Assembly: GCF_902686445.1 (NCBI RefSeq)
Contig: NC_062226.1
Coordinates: 13,674,001 to 13,738,000 of the forward strand
Direction of reading: 5' to 3'
Origin: Sciurus carolinensis
Lineage: Eukaryota; Chordata; Mammalia; Rodentia; Sciuridae
Length of the DNA: 64,000 bases
Positions 1 through 11,670 of the stretch are shown here, piece by piece; within the stretch, counting starts at the first letter, position 1, and each line of letters opens with the position of its first letter. The notes under the pieces were generated by a model. That model worked only from the letters and a program-made list of their open reading frames with translations. It made no database searches and was not told where the DNA came from. The translations under genes and the position numbers were made by a program.

Positions 1-225
1 CCTATACTCACTCCCCTACTCAAACTAAATACCCAAACTCTATCCACTCCTGTTCATCCCAAACTAACTGCCTACCTGCTTGGCTTTCACTTCTTACACC
101 CTGGCCTGTGTCCTTCTGGAACCTATTAACACCCTGATTTTGCTTCCCCCATTCTCTTTCTATTCCGATACCCTAAAACCTAAGCTTCCCATTAATTTAT
201 TTCGTTATCCTTTGTGTGTGTGTGT

Positions 226-285
226 GGTGCTGGGGATTGAACCCAGGGCGTTGTGCATGAGCATGAGCGAGTGGCAGAGCATCAT
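226..285 (-). repeat. ID SINE fragment
   Basis: 'ggtgctggggattgaaccca' is the complement of the ID tRNA-derived box B region. It follows a short (GT)n. The rest of positions 1-600 shows nothing recognisable. Confidence 0.6.
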
Positions 286-599
286 TAGCAATCAAGTGAC
301 TGCTGGAATTCAAATCCAGAGTTTTCACTTACTGTGCTACATAAGGTAAATTACCCAACCTCTGGTGCTCAGCGCTATCACTTTTTAAGTGGGGATGATA
401 ACCTCCCGCACGGTATTTCAAATGAGTTAATCCATGCCAAACACTTGGAGCCCAATCAGACACATCGCGGACACTCAAAGGTGTCAGCTATCAAGCTTAC
501 AGATGAGGACACCTGCTCAGGAAGTGAAGGAACTCACCCGGGGTCACCGGGCCCAGCTTGAGAAACACGAGCCTCAAGACCTTCACCAGGGTTCGCTCT

Positions 600-1460
600 T
601 CCCCTGCCTTCGCCTTCCTCCCAGCACCGTCCCTGGTCTTCCTGCACCCACTGCATTCGCCCGATTCCGCCCGGTGGGATGCCCGCAGCCCCTTCCCTCG
701 CGCTCACCGCGCGGACCCGGGGCACGCCCGCCGGCGGCCGGACCCCCGACCCGCCCGCCGCCGCCGCGGCCCAACTCCCACCCCGCCCCTCGGCCGGGTC
801 CCGCAGCGCCCTCAGAAACCTCGCCCCCGCCTCCACCTGCCCACGTTCCCCGCCCGCCCATTCTTCCCGTCCAATCCCAATCTCCGGGCACACGCCCCCG
901 CCCCAATCCATCCCGAGCCGGCCCACCTCACGCCCGCCCAGGCCTTTCCGTCTTTGCCCCCGGCTCCCGCAATCGGCGGGACGCCGGAGGACAGCGTCGT
1001 CTAGGCTGGGCACTCACCGCCCAAAAACCGAGCCGAGCAGCGCCGCGGGACGAGGCGAGGCGAAGACGCGCGGGTTCTTCCCGTCAGGCGCCCGGCGGCG
1101 CGGAAGCCATTTTGTTGTGTTGTGCCGGTTGCCGAGGGGCCCGCGAGCGGTTGGGCGGGACCTGTCCTGTGTAGGCCACGCCCACGGGCCACGCCCCTCC
1201 CTCCTGGAGCCGCTGGGCGGGGCCGGAGGCGCTTCCCGCCGCTCTGGCCGCCTGTGCGGCTGGCGGGAGAGGGCGCGGGGATCTGCTGGTCCCCTGTCTT
1301 CCCGCCGCGTGGGGCGGCGCTCTGTAGCGCCCCAGCGCTCGGGTTGCGATGTGGGCGGCGTTGGGGTCTGAGTTCTCGGGAAGCGTGGTTGTCTGCGGCG
1401 GCAGTCCGCAAGGACGCCCTCTTCGCTGAGCGAAATTCTTTCTCGGGGCTGGTTCCGAGG
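600..1460 (-). promoter_or_regulatory. CNTRL: CpG island promoter, divergent from C5 (likely CNTRL)
   Basis: A dense G+C and CpG stretch with several GGGCGG/CCACGCCC boxes (1,150-1,220). An adjoining ETS core (CGGAAG, 1,101-1,106) and YY1-type GCCATTTT (1,106-1,113) are typical of TATA-less housekeeping promoters. A minus-strand donor downstream shows leftward transcription. In mammals the gene head-to-head with C5 is CNTRL (centriolin, a centrosome protein); the name rests on that gene order, since no coding exon is visible. Long frames through the island are compositional artefacts. Confidence 0.6.
1018..1140 (-). other. CNTRL: Probable untranslated first exon of the leftward gene (likely CNTRL)
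   Basis: On the minus strand the sequence runs through AAAATGGCTTCCGCGCC to TTTTTGGGCG, followed by a consensus donor GTGAGTG (plus-strand CACTCAC, 1,011-1,017). The only ATG opens a frame of 8 codons, so the exon is untranslated. The 5' limit is approximate. The rest of the gene lies left of the window or in the first kilobase without a recognised exon. Confidence 0.5.
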
Positions 1461-4270
1461 ACCACCTGAGGTGGAGTCAGCGCAGTCAGCGGCCTCCCCC
1501 ACTTGGGGTGCTGGCGAGCTGGCCTGGAGCAGGTGCACCTCGCGGCTAGTGCTGCTAGTGCTGAGGCGAATTCTCTTCCTCAGGGACCCAACCCACCAGC
1601 AGAGTCCGAATTCAGAGCGGACGCAGCGTGGGTGCCGGCCGCCGCCTGGGCTTAGGGAGCCACACCCGCCCACCACTCCCGGCAGAGTGCTCCTCCGGTC
1701 GGTACCGGGAAGCCCAAGCAAGAAGCCTCTGCAGAGACTTCAGGTGGGGCTTGCCTCAAACTTCTGCCTTCGACTGCAAACGTTCGCCAGCTCTATGAAG
1801 AGAATGTAGCAGACACTCTTCAGAATGCTAGGAAATGCAGTGCAATTTAAAAAAAAAAAATTATCATCAAGAACACTTGCTTGCACTCCGGCCTCCCATC
1901 TCCAGAGTATACCCAGGACCCGTTACCCTCAGAGGCTGCACCAACTCCAGAAACCGCCAGTGCAACCTCTACCTCTCCTTTAAAACTAGATTTTTTTTAA
2001 ATTATTTTTTAAGTGGTCCATGGACCTTTACTTTTTCTTTATTTATCCAACCAGGTGCCTCGCACGTGCTAGGCAAGCGCTGTACCATGGAGCCACGACC
2101 CCAGCCCTAATCCTCGATTTTTAACTACATGCTTGAAGGTCCCCATCTCAGCGTAATTCTAAATTTCCCTACTAGTCTACAGTCCCTTGTTCCTCGCATT
2201 TTCTCACAATCGTTCCCTCCTATTTTCGTTTCCTTCTTCACCACGGAGTTCATGAGCCATCTTTATAACACTATTTTTGGAAATCCCTCGTTTTCTGTCT
2301 CAGTTTCCTCCTCCGTGAAATATGGTAATCTTCCCTATTTCCCACAATAGTTCTAATTATGAAACAATGCATTTGAAACAGTTTAGAACAGCACCTGACC
2401 CATATCAAGTTCTCAGTACATTTTAGTTATCCTATTATTAATCAAGTGATGTCACATCCTAAGTCTGAAAGAAGAGTTCGTCCAGGAGTAGAGAGGTGGG
2501 GAAGAAATTGCTTGGTAAGAGAACCACTTGCTGGAATAAAACATTAAGTCATTCCGTATGGCTGGTGCAAAAAATCTGGAAGGAGAGGCAAAAGCCGGAA
2601 GAGGGGCCTTACTACATTAGCGCTTTAGATTTCCTTAAGGCAGAAATGGCTTCACTTCAATAGGAAATTCACGTGACCTCCAATAGGGACACCATTCACA
2701 TTTATGTGAATGATGCCCCCCTCTCACCAACTATTTATGCAATACAGAAGGAAGCCCTTGGAGTTGTAGAAAACCAGAATTCCTGAAAAACTCCATTTAA
2801 CATTAAAAGGAGGTTGTATTCATTTTCAGTCAAAATTCACAGGATATGTATTAGTTTAGAATGCGTACAATGCTGAAAGGTTATTATCAGTTTATTGTTT
2901 TTTGACACTCGTCATTTCCACCATAGACTTGGATTTATTGTGTAACCTCATTGCTTTGCTCCTCAAAGTCTATAATGGTGTTCAGGTGAGATCCATTGTC
3001 AAATCATGGTGTGCTGGTTATAATGCATAATCTTTTTAGTGACTATCAACCATAGACATAAAATCCAGAGGAAGCTGCGAAATACTTATTTTTCACCTGG
3101 GTGGTCTATGAGACCATGTCTAGGTAGCCTCAAGTGGGCATTCTCCACTCTCATGTTGCCTCATTTCCCTTCTTCATATAGGCCTTTGCAGGTTTCTAGC
3201 ATGGTGAAGGCTTCGGTTATACCTCAGGTCTTAGTGATTTCAGAGTGAAGAACTTTCTCTCGTTAATTTGAATATTAACTGCCTATCAGCATACTAAAAG
3301 AAGCTTCCTCAAGAAGGAGCAAGGAATAAGAAAGAGTGAGGGAAACTCACTCCATGCTAATTCATATTTATCTGATAATGTGGAAAAGTTGTCATTTTCC
3401 TGAGTTGTATTTACGATAGAAATAGCCACAGGAGAGTCGATCTAGCTATTTTGAACTTGCTTTACCTTTTGCAGCCCACTTTAATCATTTACTTTAAGAA
3501 TCAGCCTAGCTTGTCTGGCAAGTTCCACTGTTGCCATTTCTCTTCTGTGCCTTGCCAGTGGGACTATGAAAATCAACAGAATTACAGATATATTTAAAAT
3601 AAATGTTTTAAAAATTTTTTTCAGAGAATAAAGCATAATTTGCAATATAAAAAAATCATGTCCTATGTCTAAATATAAATTCTGTATTAGACACCTGTGA
3701 ATATTGATATATGAATCTGACCTCAGTCTATGCAAGTAGAATGACTTGCCACCCTTTGCAAAATATCAAATTTCATGGGATGGCTTGCAAGGCCCTTGGT
3801 AATCTTTCCTCAATGTATTGGGTTGTTAAATGTTGAAGTCTCAACATTCTATTCATTCATTCTGTGAGTATAGATCTTAAAACCCTACTATGGGCCAGTT
3901 CTGTGAGAAGGCATTGTGAATGAGATAGACACAGTTTTTGCCCTGAAAGACATTGTAGTAGGGTGGGGAAGACACAAAAATAAGGCACCATAGCAGTGAA
4001 GTACAGTTTAAGATTTGGCATTGTTCTGGGTAAATCTATTTATGGATGTGGGCCTAGAAGGTAAAGACCTACAATGTCTAGTAGTTCATAAAACTCTACC
4101 CAGGTTACTCCTGGACTGTAATGAGTGCCCAGATTTCAGGGGGCACTGTCACTCTAGGAATTCACAAGGCCTTCCCTCTTATTTGTGGTTTACTGTAAAG
4201 AGGACCAGGACAAGGCTTTATGTTCTGAGCTCATGTCAGGCAAACCCAGAACGCATATCTATATCGATAG
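1461..4270. other. Intergenic, little recognisable
   Basis: After the CpG island, base composition falls to ordinary AT-rich DNA. Apart from the ID SINE near 2.0 kb and an L2/MIR-like stretch at about 3,840-4,000 ('ctatgggccagttctgtgag'), nothing is recognised. Confidence 0.6.
1995..2107 (-). repeat. ID SINE
   Basis: Complement of the ID element: 'acgtgctaggcaagcgctgt' and 'gagccacgaccccagccc', preceded by a T-rich (A-tail) stretch. Confidence 0.75.
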
Positions 4271-4275
4271 CTAGC

Positions 4276-4276
4276 T

Positions 4277-4315
<39 letters not shown>

Positions 4316-4345
4316 CCTCTCTCTCATATCTCTCTCTCTCTCTCA
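4276..4345. repeat. (CT)n microsatellite
   Basis: Near-pure CT dinucleotide tract, interrupted by CCCTCC and CATAT. Confidence 0.95.
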
Positions 4346-4779
4346 CCACCCCTCATCCCCTCTGAACTCCACCACCTGAATACAAACTTTTATTTACCAT
4401 TCTGTTCACCAAGACCAGAGAGACTCTCCCATGTATCTGAAATGGCAGACTGAAATTCCTATCACTTCATTCTTAGTTTTAATGTTAATGATTTTGTAAG
4501 TTAACATTTTGAATTTCTATAAAAGGGAAAGCACTTCCTTTCAGAAGAGTGCCAGCTAGTAGATAAAGAGACAGAATTAGGAGTTCATCATTTTGAAACT
4601 CTTAATGTATTTTATTCAAAGATTAACAATATATATTAAGGATTACATGAAATGTTGTTGGGGCAAAAACAGTCATTTGATCTCAAAATATCACTCCAAA
4701 GATTACATATTCTTTACAAAAGGAAAATCACTTATAATGTGAACTGAGGAGAAGGAGAAATAAATCACTTTTTTTTTAA

Positions 4780-5870
4780 TTTATTTTTGTTGGCAACATA
4801 TCTCTCCCAAATTCCATTGTAAGATGCACATGTGTTAAACCAGAGTTACATAAATTTAACATATGTATGTATTGTCCTTGGTCATCATGTACAATTGTTT
4901 TGATGTATTGAATTTGGTTTTTAATATTTTATTGAGTGTATTGGAATGTTCTTTAGAGATATTGACCTCTAGTTTTCTTGTGGTGTTTTCTCTGTCTTAT
5001 GTCAAGATGATTCTGGCTTCACAAAAAGTATCTGAAACTATTCCTTCCAACTCTGTTTGTTTGGAAAAGTTTAAGAAATATTGGTGTTAATTCTTCTGTG
5101 AATGTTTGATAAAATTCAGCTGTGAAGCCATCTGGTCCTGAAGTATTCTTTGATGGAAACTTTTAATTACTTTTTTTGTCTCTTTCAATGTAAATGATCT
5201 GTTCAGGCTTTCTGTTTCTTCCTGATTCAATCATGGTGGGTTGTATTTTTCTAGGAATTTATCCATTTCCTCTAGGATTTCCAATTTGTTGGCGTATAAT
5301 TGGTCATAATAGTCCCTTAAGGTCTTTTTAATTTCTGTCACATCTGTTGTAATATTTGCACTTGGAATTTTGTTTTATTTCTCTCTTTTTTCTTAGTTTC
5401 TAGTTAAGGGTTTGAAATTTTGTTATCTTCAACTATTAGTTCTATTGATGTCCCCCCATGTATGGTTTTTCTATTCTCAAGTTATTTCTTTGTGATCTCT
5501 ATCATTTCCTTCCTTCTGTTAATTTGGGGCTTAGTTTGTTCCTCTTTCTACAACCTGGAGGCATAATATTAGACTATTTGACATCTTCTTTATTAATGTA
5601 TGCATTTGGTGTTTTGAACTTCCCTCTTAGAAGTAAATTTCATTATGTTGGATTTTCATTGTGACTTGTATCAAGATAATTTTAAAATACTGTTTGGCTT
5701 TTTTTTTTTTTTTTTATCCATTGGGTTATTAGGGAACATGTTATTTAATTTCCATGTTTTACGAAGTTTCCAAGGTTTCTTCTCTTACCAATTTCTGTTT
5801 CATATCAGTGTGGTTGGAGACAATACTAGCTATGATTTCAGTCTTCTTTAATTTGTTAACTTCTTTTGAG
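4780..5870 (-). mobile_element. L1 ORF2 fragment, reverse orientation
   Basis: The complement reads as L1 reverse-transcriptase region; 'tgtgaagccatctggtcctg' at 5,121 is the complement of the L1 phrase encoding SGPDGF/A. Many stops; degenerate. Confidence 0.75.
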
Positions 5871-5929
5871 CACTAACATATAGTCTGTCCTGGAGTATAC
5901 TCCTAATGTACTAGAAAATAATGTATATG

Positions 5930-6062
5930 ACTGGGTACCTCAGTGGCCTACAGGAATTTGTGGCAGTGGTGGTGGCATTTAAAGGTTTTTGAGGTTCCTT
6001 TATTCTTTATAAATTACCTAGACTCAAGCATTTTGTTAGAGCAACAGAAAATGGACTAAGAA
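5930..6062 (+). mobile_element. MaLR LTR 3' fragment
   Basis: The tail 'ttataaattacctagactca' followed by 'gcaacagaaaatggactaag' is the conserved end of many MaLR LTRs. The 5' part is not recognisable. Confidence 0.5.
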
Positions 6063-6371
6063 AATGTGCCTTGATATTAATATAGTTTTACCATTTCACT
6101 TGGCATTTAGCAGATTCTTTCAATTTGACAACTCATGTCCTCTGTTCTGGAGAATATTCTTAATTATTTCATTAGTGATGGCTCCCTCTTGTTTTCTGTT
6201 CTCCCTTTCTAGAGTTTCCTTTACCACCTGCTGAAATTCCTAACCTGCCTCTGTAATTGCCTTGTCCATTTTACTCCTATTTACCATCAGTTTTGTTTTT
6301 TTGCCTTATTTTTTTAAGTTACTCAACTTAGTTTTCCAAAGTTTTCTATTTATGTTGTTGGAGTCTTTTAA

Positions 6372-6488
6372 GAAAATATTTTATTAGTTGTGGATGGGCC
6401 TTATTTTATTTACTTATATGTGGTGCTGAGACTCGAACCCAGTGCCTCACACATGCCAGGCTCTACCACTAAGCCACAACCCCAGCAC
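6372..6488 (-). repeat. ID SINE
   Basis: Complement of ID: 'gtgctgagactcgaacccag', 'taagccacaaccccagcacc'. Confidence 0.75.
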
Positions 6489-6607
6489 CTGCTGCTGGAT
6501 TCTTAAGGTCTAAAGACACATTTAGTTTTCTGAATGTTCCCTTTTTATGATATCCTGTTTTTACTTCATATATTTAATGTCTTCCCTTATCTTAAGAGTA
6601 CATTAAT

Positions 6608-6838
6608 GGCCAGGCACAGTAGCACAGGCCTGTAATCCCAGTGTTTTGGGAGGCTGAGACAGGAAGACTTAGAGTTCAAAGCCCACCCTCTGCAACTTAG
6701 TGAGGCTCTAAGCTACTCAGCAAGATTCTGTCTCTGAATAAAATTATTTTAAAAAAGGAGGTGCTGGGGATGTGGCTCAGTGTTAAGCACCCCTGGGTTC
6801 AATCCCCAGTGCCAAAACAAACAAACAAAAAGTATATT
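6608..6838 (+). repeat. Composite B1+ID SINE (squirrel type)
   Basis: 7SL-derived left part (GGCCAGGCACAGTAGCAC ... CTGTAATCCCAG) joined to an ID unit (GTGCTGGGGATGTGGCTCAG ... TCAATCCCCAGTGCC) and an A-rich tail. This fused B1-ID structure is typical of squirrel-family genomes. Confidence 0.85.
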
Positions 6839-7420
6839 AATGAAGGGTTTTGTTGTTGTTGGTGGTGGTGGTGGTGGTTAGAATAATTTTCTTCACTTTG
6901 TACACCCAAGTTTTTATTTTCCTCTGAATATTTTGGTCCTGATTTTCCATGTTGGAGGCATGGTAAGACTTTGCTGTGTTGAGGAAGAAAGATCTTGGCA
7001 AATTCAGTTTTCAATAGACTGAGTTTAATATGTTATTTAGAGATACAAGTGTAGCCATTCCATAAGGCAGTTAGATACACAATCAGTTGTTCAGGAGGGA
7101 GATCCAGGAGATTAAATCAAGGTGTGTTGGCATGTATAGATGATATCCCAAGGCATGCGATTGGATGCAGTTGCTTAATGAGTGGATTTCGACAGAACAA
7201 AGGTTTGAGTCCTAAGTCCTGGGCCACTACAACATTGAAGGGGAGAGGTTCCTACTGGAGATATAAATTTGGAAATCATCAGTTAATAAGTGGTGTTTGC
7301 GGTGATGACTCCTCCTTGTGAAGGAAATGGGAGGGGATAACAATTTTCCATAGTAACTTAAAATAGTCAAATAGCATGATGAGGAGCCTGCTGAGTTCTG
7401 TGTCTTCCACAGGAACACAG

Positions 7421-8338
7421 GTAAGTACTTTCCCATCTGCTTTTAAATTCTAAGCCAAGCACACGGCAACTCAGTGTTTTTCAGCCAGGAACCAATTAAC
7501 CCTGCCCTTAGCTGGAAATATTTTGCTAAAATCAAGGACATTTTGTTGTCATGACTCAGAAGGTTCTAGTGACTTCTCATGGGTGGAGGCCAGGCTTATT
7601 TCTAGAAAGGCTTCAAATGCACAGGGCAGCTGACCATAAGAATCATTCCATTCAAAATATCAATCATGCTGTGATTGAGAAACATTAAGATATTCTTACC
7701 TGTATTTTTTCCACCCACTTGTGACAAGACAGGGGAAACAACTCTAAAAATTTCAGAATGTCAAATATTTGTGACCTCCATTACGCAACTACTGATAATG
7801 GTGTGGAATTTGACCAGACAATTATTTTCGGGGGGGAGGGACAGTGTTGGGTCTCCAAATATCGTCACTATGTTTCTTCATAGTGACAACTGAATCTATG
7901 TATGAGAATGAGTACAAGACAAGAAATAAAAATTGTCTTTTGGGGGCCAAAATTGGAAGACTTGTGTAAGAAAGGCTGTTCCAATGTTCAGTGTGTCCTT
8001 GAAATAAAGTTTTGTTTTTTTCCTGCAGGTGGTTTCAGATATGGAGACAATTAGCCAAAACTTAAAGAACAGCTGCAATCATTCTCATAAGAGATGAGAG
8101 TATTTTTTGTCACTGTTTGTCTGAAAATGTTCCGAACTGAATTAATGACAGGTTTATCTGTTCTATTGGCCGATCTAAAGATCCTTTATATTATATCACC
8201 TTTCCAGTGCATTATTGATTAGTGATTTTCCTGTCATCATGTCTGCGATGTCCTGTTTGATTTGGTTGGAAATTCAAACTGTGGTTTAAATAATAGCCTG
8301 CTGACCCAATTCAGAATATGTGCATAAATATACACAAC
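7421..8338. repeat. Upstream block recurring at 63.12 kb
   Basis: Left member of the pair described at 63,121. No coding content is recognised. It lies about 4.1 kb before the exon-1 relic and 9.1 kb before C5 exon 1. Confidence 0.8.
7472..7684 (+). mobile_element. MER5A-like hAT DNA transposon fossil
   Basis: Follows the MER5A pattern from 'cagtgtttttcagccagg' through 'ggtggaggccaggc' and 'tgcacagggcag' to 'gctgtgattgagaaac'. It is part of the block that recurs at 63.12 kb. Confidence 0.65.
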
Positions 8339-9210
8339 ATCACTTGCATGAGGATATTCATTTACTACTCATACAATTTCATTAGCTTTGCAGTTGTGAG
8401 ACTCCTGATTAACCCGATATCAAAATTTGCTGTCAGGGTAGATCTTTTAAAAAGTTACTGTTGTGAATGAAAGTTTGACATTCAGGTTTTATCCACCTCT
8501 GCGTGCATTTTATCTTGAAGAACAATTTCATTATTACTTTGCATAGCATATACTAGTTGTCTATCTTTTTGATGGGAACAAAGAACACAAATAGGTCCTA
8601 GAAGCAGCAACATATTCGGGATCTGAGCAGCAATCAGTCTGCCCTCAGGCTCGGTTTCAACATTATCTTCTCTGGACCATTTTACTGTTCATTCATTTAA
8701 GAATTTGAAGAGGGCCCAAGTATCTTTTATGTCATTGCCATAAATTTGGGAGGATGTCCCCATTGTATATGTTAGACCTTGTGCCTGTTCTTATGGAATT
8801 TATAGTCTGTTGGGGATATAGAGACAAGTGAAGAGGCAATTATAAAACCCATTACCCTAACCAGCAGCCATCCCAGCTGTACTTAGAGACTTGTAGCTCA
8901 GTATGGGTACATACATGCGATTAAGTTCCAATGGGAGGAAAACCATGACAGCAATTGTTTCATAGCTTCCCTGTCTGTGTCCTGGCCAGTGTGGCTCATT
9001 TCTAGTGCCAGATTCCTGTGCCATCTCAGCATTTGGGAGGTTGCTTTTGGCTGTCACATCTGCTCTACAGAGGATCACTACAAGCTTCATGGTACTCAGC
9101 TCAATCCAGATCCATTCCAGGGAAGGCTCACAAACATCTTTGCCATGAGACATTCTCTATGGAGTGCAGGATGACAGTCCTTCACTATTTCCTTAAATTT
9201 AGAGTGTTTC
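8339..9210. other. Intergenic, no gene seen
   Basis: A short L2/MIR-like stretch lies at about 8,765-8,850. No exon is recognised; frames at 8,857-9,365 are chance or L1. Confidence 0.5.
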
Positions 9211-10237
9211 TAAAAAGCTTCACAGCAAAGGAAATAATCAAGAACATGAAGAGAAAGCCTGCAAAATGGAAGAAAATCTTTGCCACCTGTACCTCAGATA
9301 GAGTATTAATTTCCAAGATATATAAACAACTCAAAAACTTAACACCAAAAAAACAAATAACCTAATCAATAAATGGGCTAAGGAAGTGAACAGACACTTC
9401 ACAGAAGAAGAAATGTATCTGGACAAAAAATATATGAAAAAACATGCAACATCACTAGCAATTAGAGAAATGCAAATTAAAACTACACAGATTTCATATC
9501 ACTCCAGTCAGAACAGCAATTATCAAGAATACAAGTAACAATAAATTTTGGCAAAGATATAGGGAAAAAGGTATACATACGTTGCTGGTGGGACTGCAAA
9601 TTGGTGCAACCACTCTGGAAAGCAATATGCAGATTCCTCAGAAAACTTGGAATGGAACCACCATTTGACCCAGGTATCCCACTCATCAGCATATACCCAA
9701 AGGACTTAAAATCAGCATACTATAGTGACGCAGCCACATCAATGTTCATAGCAACTCAATTCACAATAGATAAACTATGGAACCAACCTAGGTGCCCTTC
9801 AATAGATGAATGAATAAAGAAAATGTTTATATACACAATGGAATATTAGCCATAAAGAAGAATGAAATTATGGCATTTGCTGGTAAATGTATGGAACTGG
9901 ATACTGTTATGCTAAGTGAAATAAGCCAATCCCCCCAAAAACCAAAGGCTGATTGTTCTCTCTGATATGTGGATGCTAACTCACAATAGGTCAGGGTGGG
10001 GCAGGGAGGAGTGGAGGTTCACCGGATTGGAGGATTGGACGGGGCAGTAGAGGGAAGTAAGCGGATATGGTTGGGAAAGACAGTAGAATGAATCGGAGAT
10101 AGCTTTCCTATGTTCATCTATGGAAACCAGTGTGATTCGACATCATGTACGAACACAAGAAAGTGCAGTTATATTCCATGTATGTATGATATGTCAAAAT
10201 ACATTCTACTGTCATGTATAACTAAAAAGAACAAAAA
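9211..10237 (+). mobile_element. L1 3' end (5'-truncated)
   Basis: Contains the last part of ORF2 (KIFATCTSDRVLISKIYKQL, then MEPPFDPGIPL) with stops and frameshifts, then the L1 3' UTR and an A-rich tail. Degenerate target duplications (AAATTTAGAGTGTTTCT at 9,196-9,212, and AAATTTAGTGTCTCC at 10,238-10,252) frame it. Non-functional. Confidence 0.8.
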
Positions 10238-10252
10238 AATTTAGTGTCTCCC

Positions 10253-10727
10253 TAGAAGCAGAACCTGAAATGGGAACATTCGTATGAAGTGGCTTATGGA
10301 AAGACTGCTCTTATTCTAGGAGAGAGAACAGTACAAGAGAGCAAAGACTGAAGTCTGGCCTCAGTTCCGTCCCACAGGGACTCTGGAGCACAAATGCTAC
10401 CTCAAAGTTGTCCCACCTTGAGGCCAGGGAGCTGGCCGATTTTATGGCCAGCTGTTGTTTATGTACCACTCTCACGGAAAGGATAGAACTTCTAAGATAT
10501 TTCTGGGCAAACTATCTTCCATGACTGAGCTGGGTTAACTGGAGAAGTAAACTGGAGTGTAGAGTAAGGAAACTTCGGCAGCCAGCACTCAGCACCTGAA
10601 GGATAAATGTAACAGCCCAGTAGAGATCTGGTCATCGGGGCTATGGTCTCTACTATACCCAGAAAATGTGCATGACCAGAGCAGCCTCCAGATAGTTTGT
10701 GTCTCTGTCCAGCTTTGAAACATTTTC
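10253..10727. other. Intergenic, repeat-like but unclassified
   Basis: Begins 'cctagaagcagaacctgaaa' and has an LTR-like feel, but no boundaries or signals are clear. The ERV1 solo LTR is inserted at its right edge. Confidence 0.4.
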
Positions 10728-10731
10728 CTAG

Positions 10732-11253
10732 TGTTGAGAACAGGGTGGTATCTGTGCTGCCAACTGTCTCAATCACCCAGATGCAGGCAATACAGGACAA
10801 ACAGGACTGCTGGGCCCCTGTGCTTACCAAGGTTGTTAAGAGATATTTGTCTGAGGAATGTGCGGTTGCCTGGAAACCTTATCTATTAAGGACAGCGGGG
10901 GCTTAGCCCCGACTCATCTCCTGCATAGTTCACCCCTTCCCTCCTCCCTTCTTCCACTAGGACCGATCAGTTCTGGCGGGACCCAGTGAGAATCAAATAG
11001 ATTGGCAGGACCCAACCAGAGGAGGACTAATGTTTAGTTGTTCAAATGTTAACCAATTAAAAGAACACTGTAAAACTGCTTGCCTTTCATTATAAAAACC
11101 ATGCTAAACGAGGGCTCGGGGCCTCTTAGCGTCACCGGTCACCAAGGGCGCGGAGGACCAGGCTCGAGCTTGCTAATAAATGACTCTTTGTTGCTTGCAT
11201 TGATCAGTGGTCTCTGGTGGTCTTTGTGGGGTCTCGAGCCTTTGGGCACAACA
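10732..11253 (+). mobile_element. Solo LTR of a class I (ERV1, gamma-type) endogenous retrovirus
   Basis: 522 bp bounded by TGTTG and CAACA inverted ends and by a perfect 4-bp target duplication CTAG (10,728-10,731 and 11,254-11,257). Internal signals are in order: CCAAT (11,053), TATAAAA (11,091-11,097), AATAAA (11,175-11,180), then a T/G-rich U5. No internal retroviral coding sequence is present, so it is the product of LTR-LTR recombination. The 4-bp duplication fits class I elements. Confidence 0.88.
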
Positions 11254-11409
11254 CTAGAGACTAGCATTTGAGTATCTTTTCCATTTTACATATAAAAATT
11301 GAGTTTCTCCTCTGAAATCCAGAAATACCTGGGGACATTTAAAAGTTGTCATTTAAGTTTAGAGGTTTCCCTATCAGTGTTACTACTATTTGACATTAAT
11401 AACTCGCTC

Positions 11410-11660
11410 GAGGGCTAATTTAACCAAATTCTTCAAGCTGAGTTCACAAAAAGTGCAGTTTCAAGAAAGGATCTTCTGTCAATGATGTGAAAGCTACTCC
11501 AGGCATAGATTTTTTTTTTTTCCAGGCATAGACATTTGAAGCATAGTCTGTACTTTTTTTCTGCTTGGGAAGAAGCTGGGACAGGAGCAAATGTCAGTGA
11601 AAAATGCCATTTCCACTTGAAATGTACCTTAGTTTTATTTTTTGAGAAAACAGAATTTCG
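11410..11660 (+). pseudogene. Relic copy of C5 promoter region, exon 1 and start of intron 1
   Basis: The segment 11,542-11,592 aligns with C5 exon 1 at 16,562-16,626. It shares the Trp-Gly-Gln-Glu-Gln codon region (GGGACAGGAGCAAAT) and then intron sequence (CAGTGAAAAATGCC against GAGTAAAACAAATC, and a shared CCTTAG/TCTTAG stretch). The start codon is ATA, about 14 bases inside the signal region are missing, and the donor is GTCAGT. Upstream, CTAATTTAACC sits where the functional copy has its HNF1 site. This is a decayed duplicate of the C5 5' end, about 5 kb before the working one. Confidence 0.7.
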
Positions 11661-11670
11661 TCAATGCCTC

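Larger units (their letters stand above)
6063..7420. other. Intergenic with SINEs and an ancient repeat
   Basis: Contains the SINEs listed and a (GTG)n run (6,858-6,880). The remaining sequence looks like worn ancient LINE material but could not be classified. Confidence 0.5.

Noticed and set aside
434..1809. Several overlapping 100-246 codon frames on both strands of the CpG island
   Set aside because: Pro/Arg/Gly-rich low-complexity products expected from G+C-rich sequence lacking stop codons; no domain, and a first-exon donor fits an untranslated exon.
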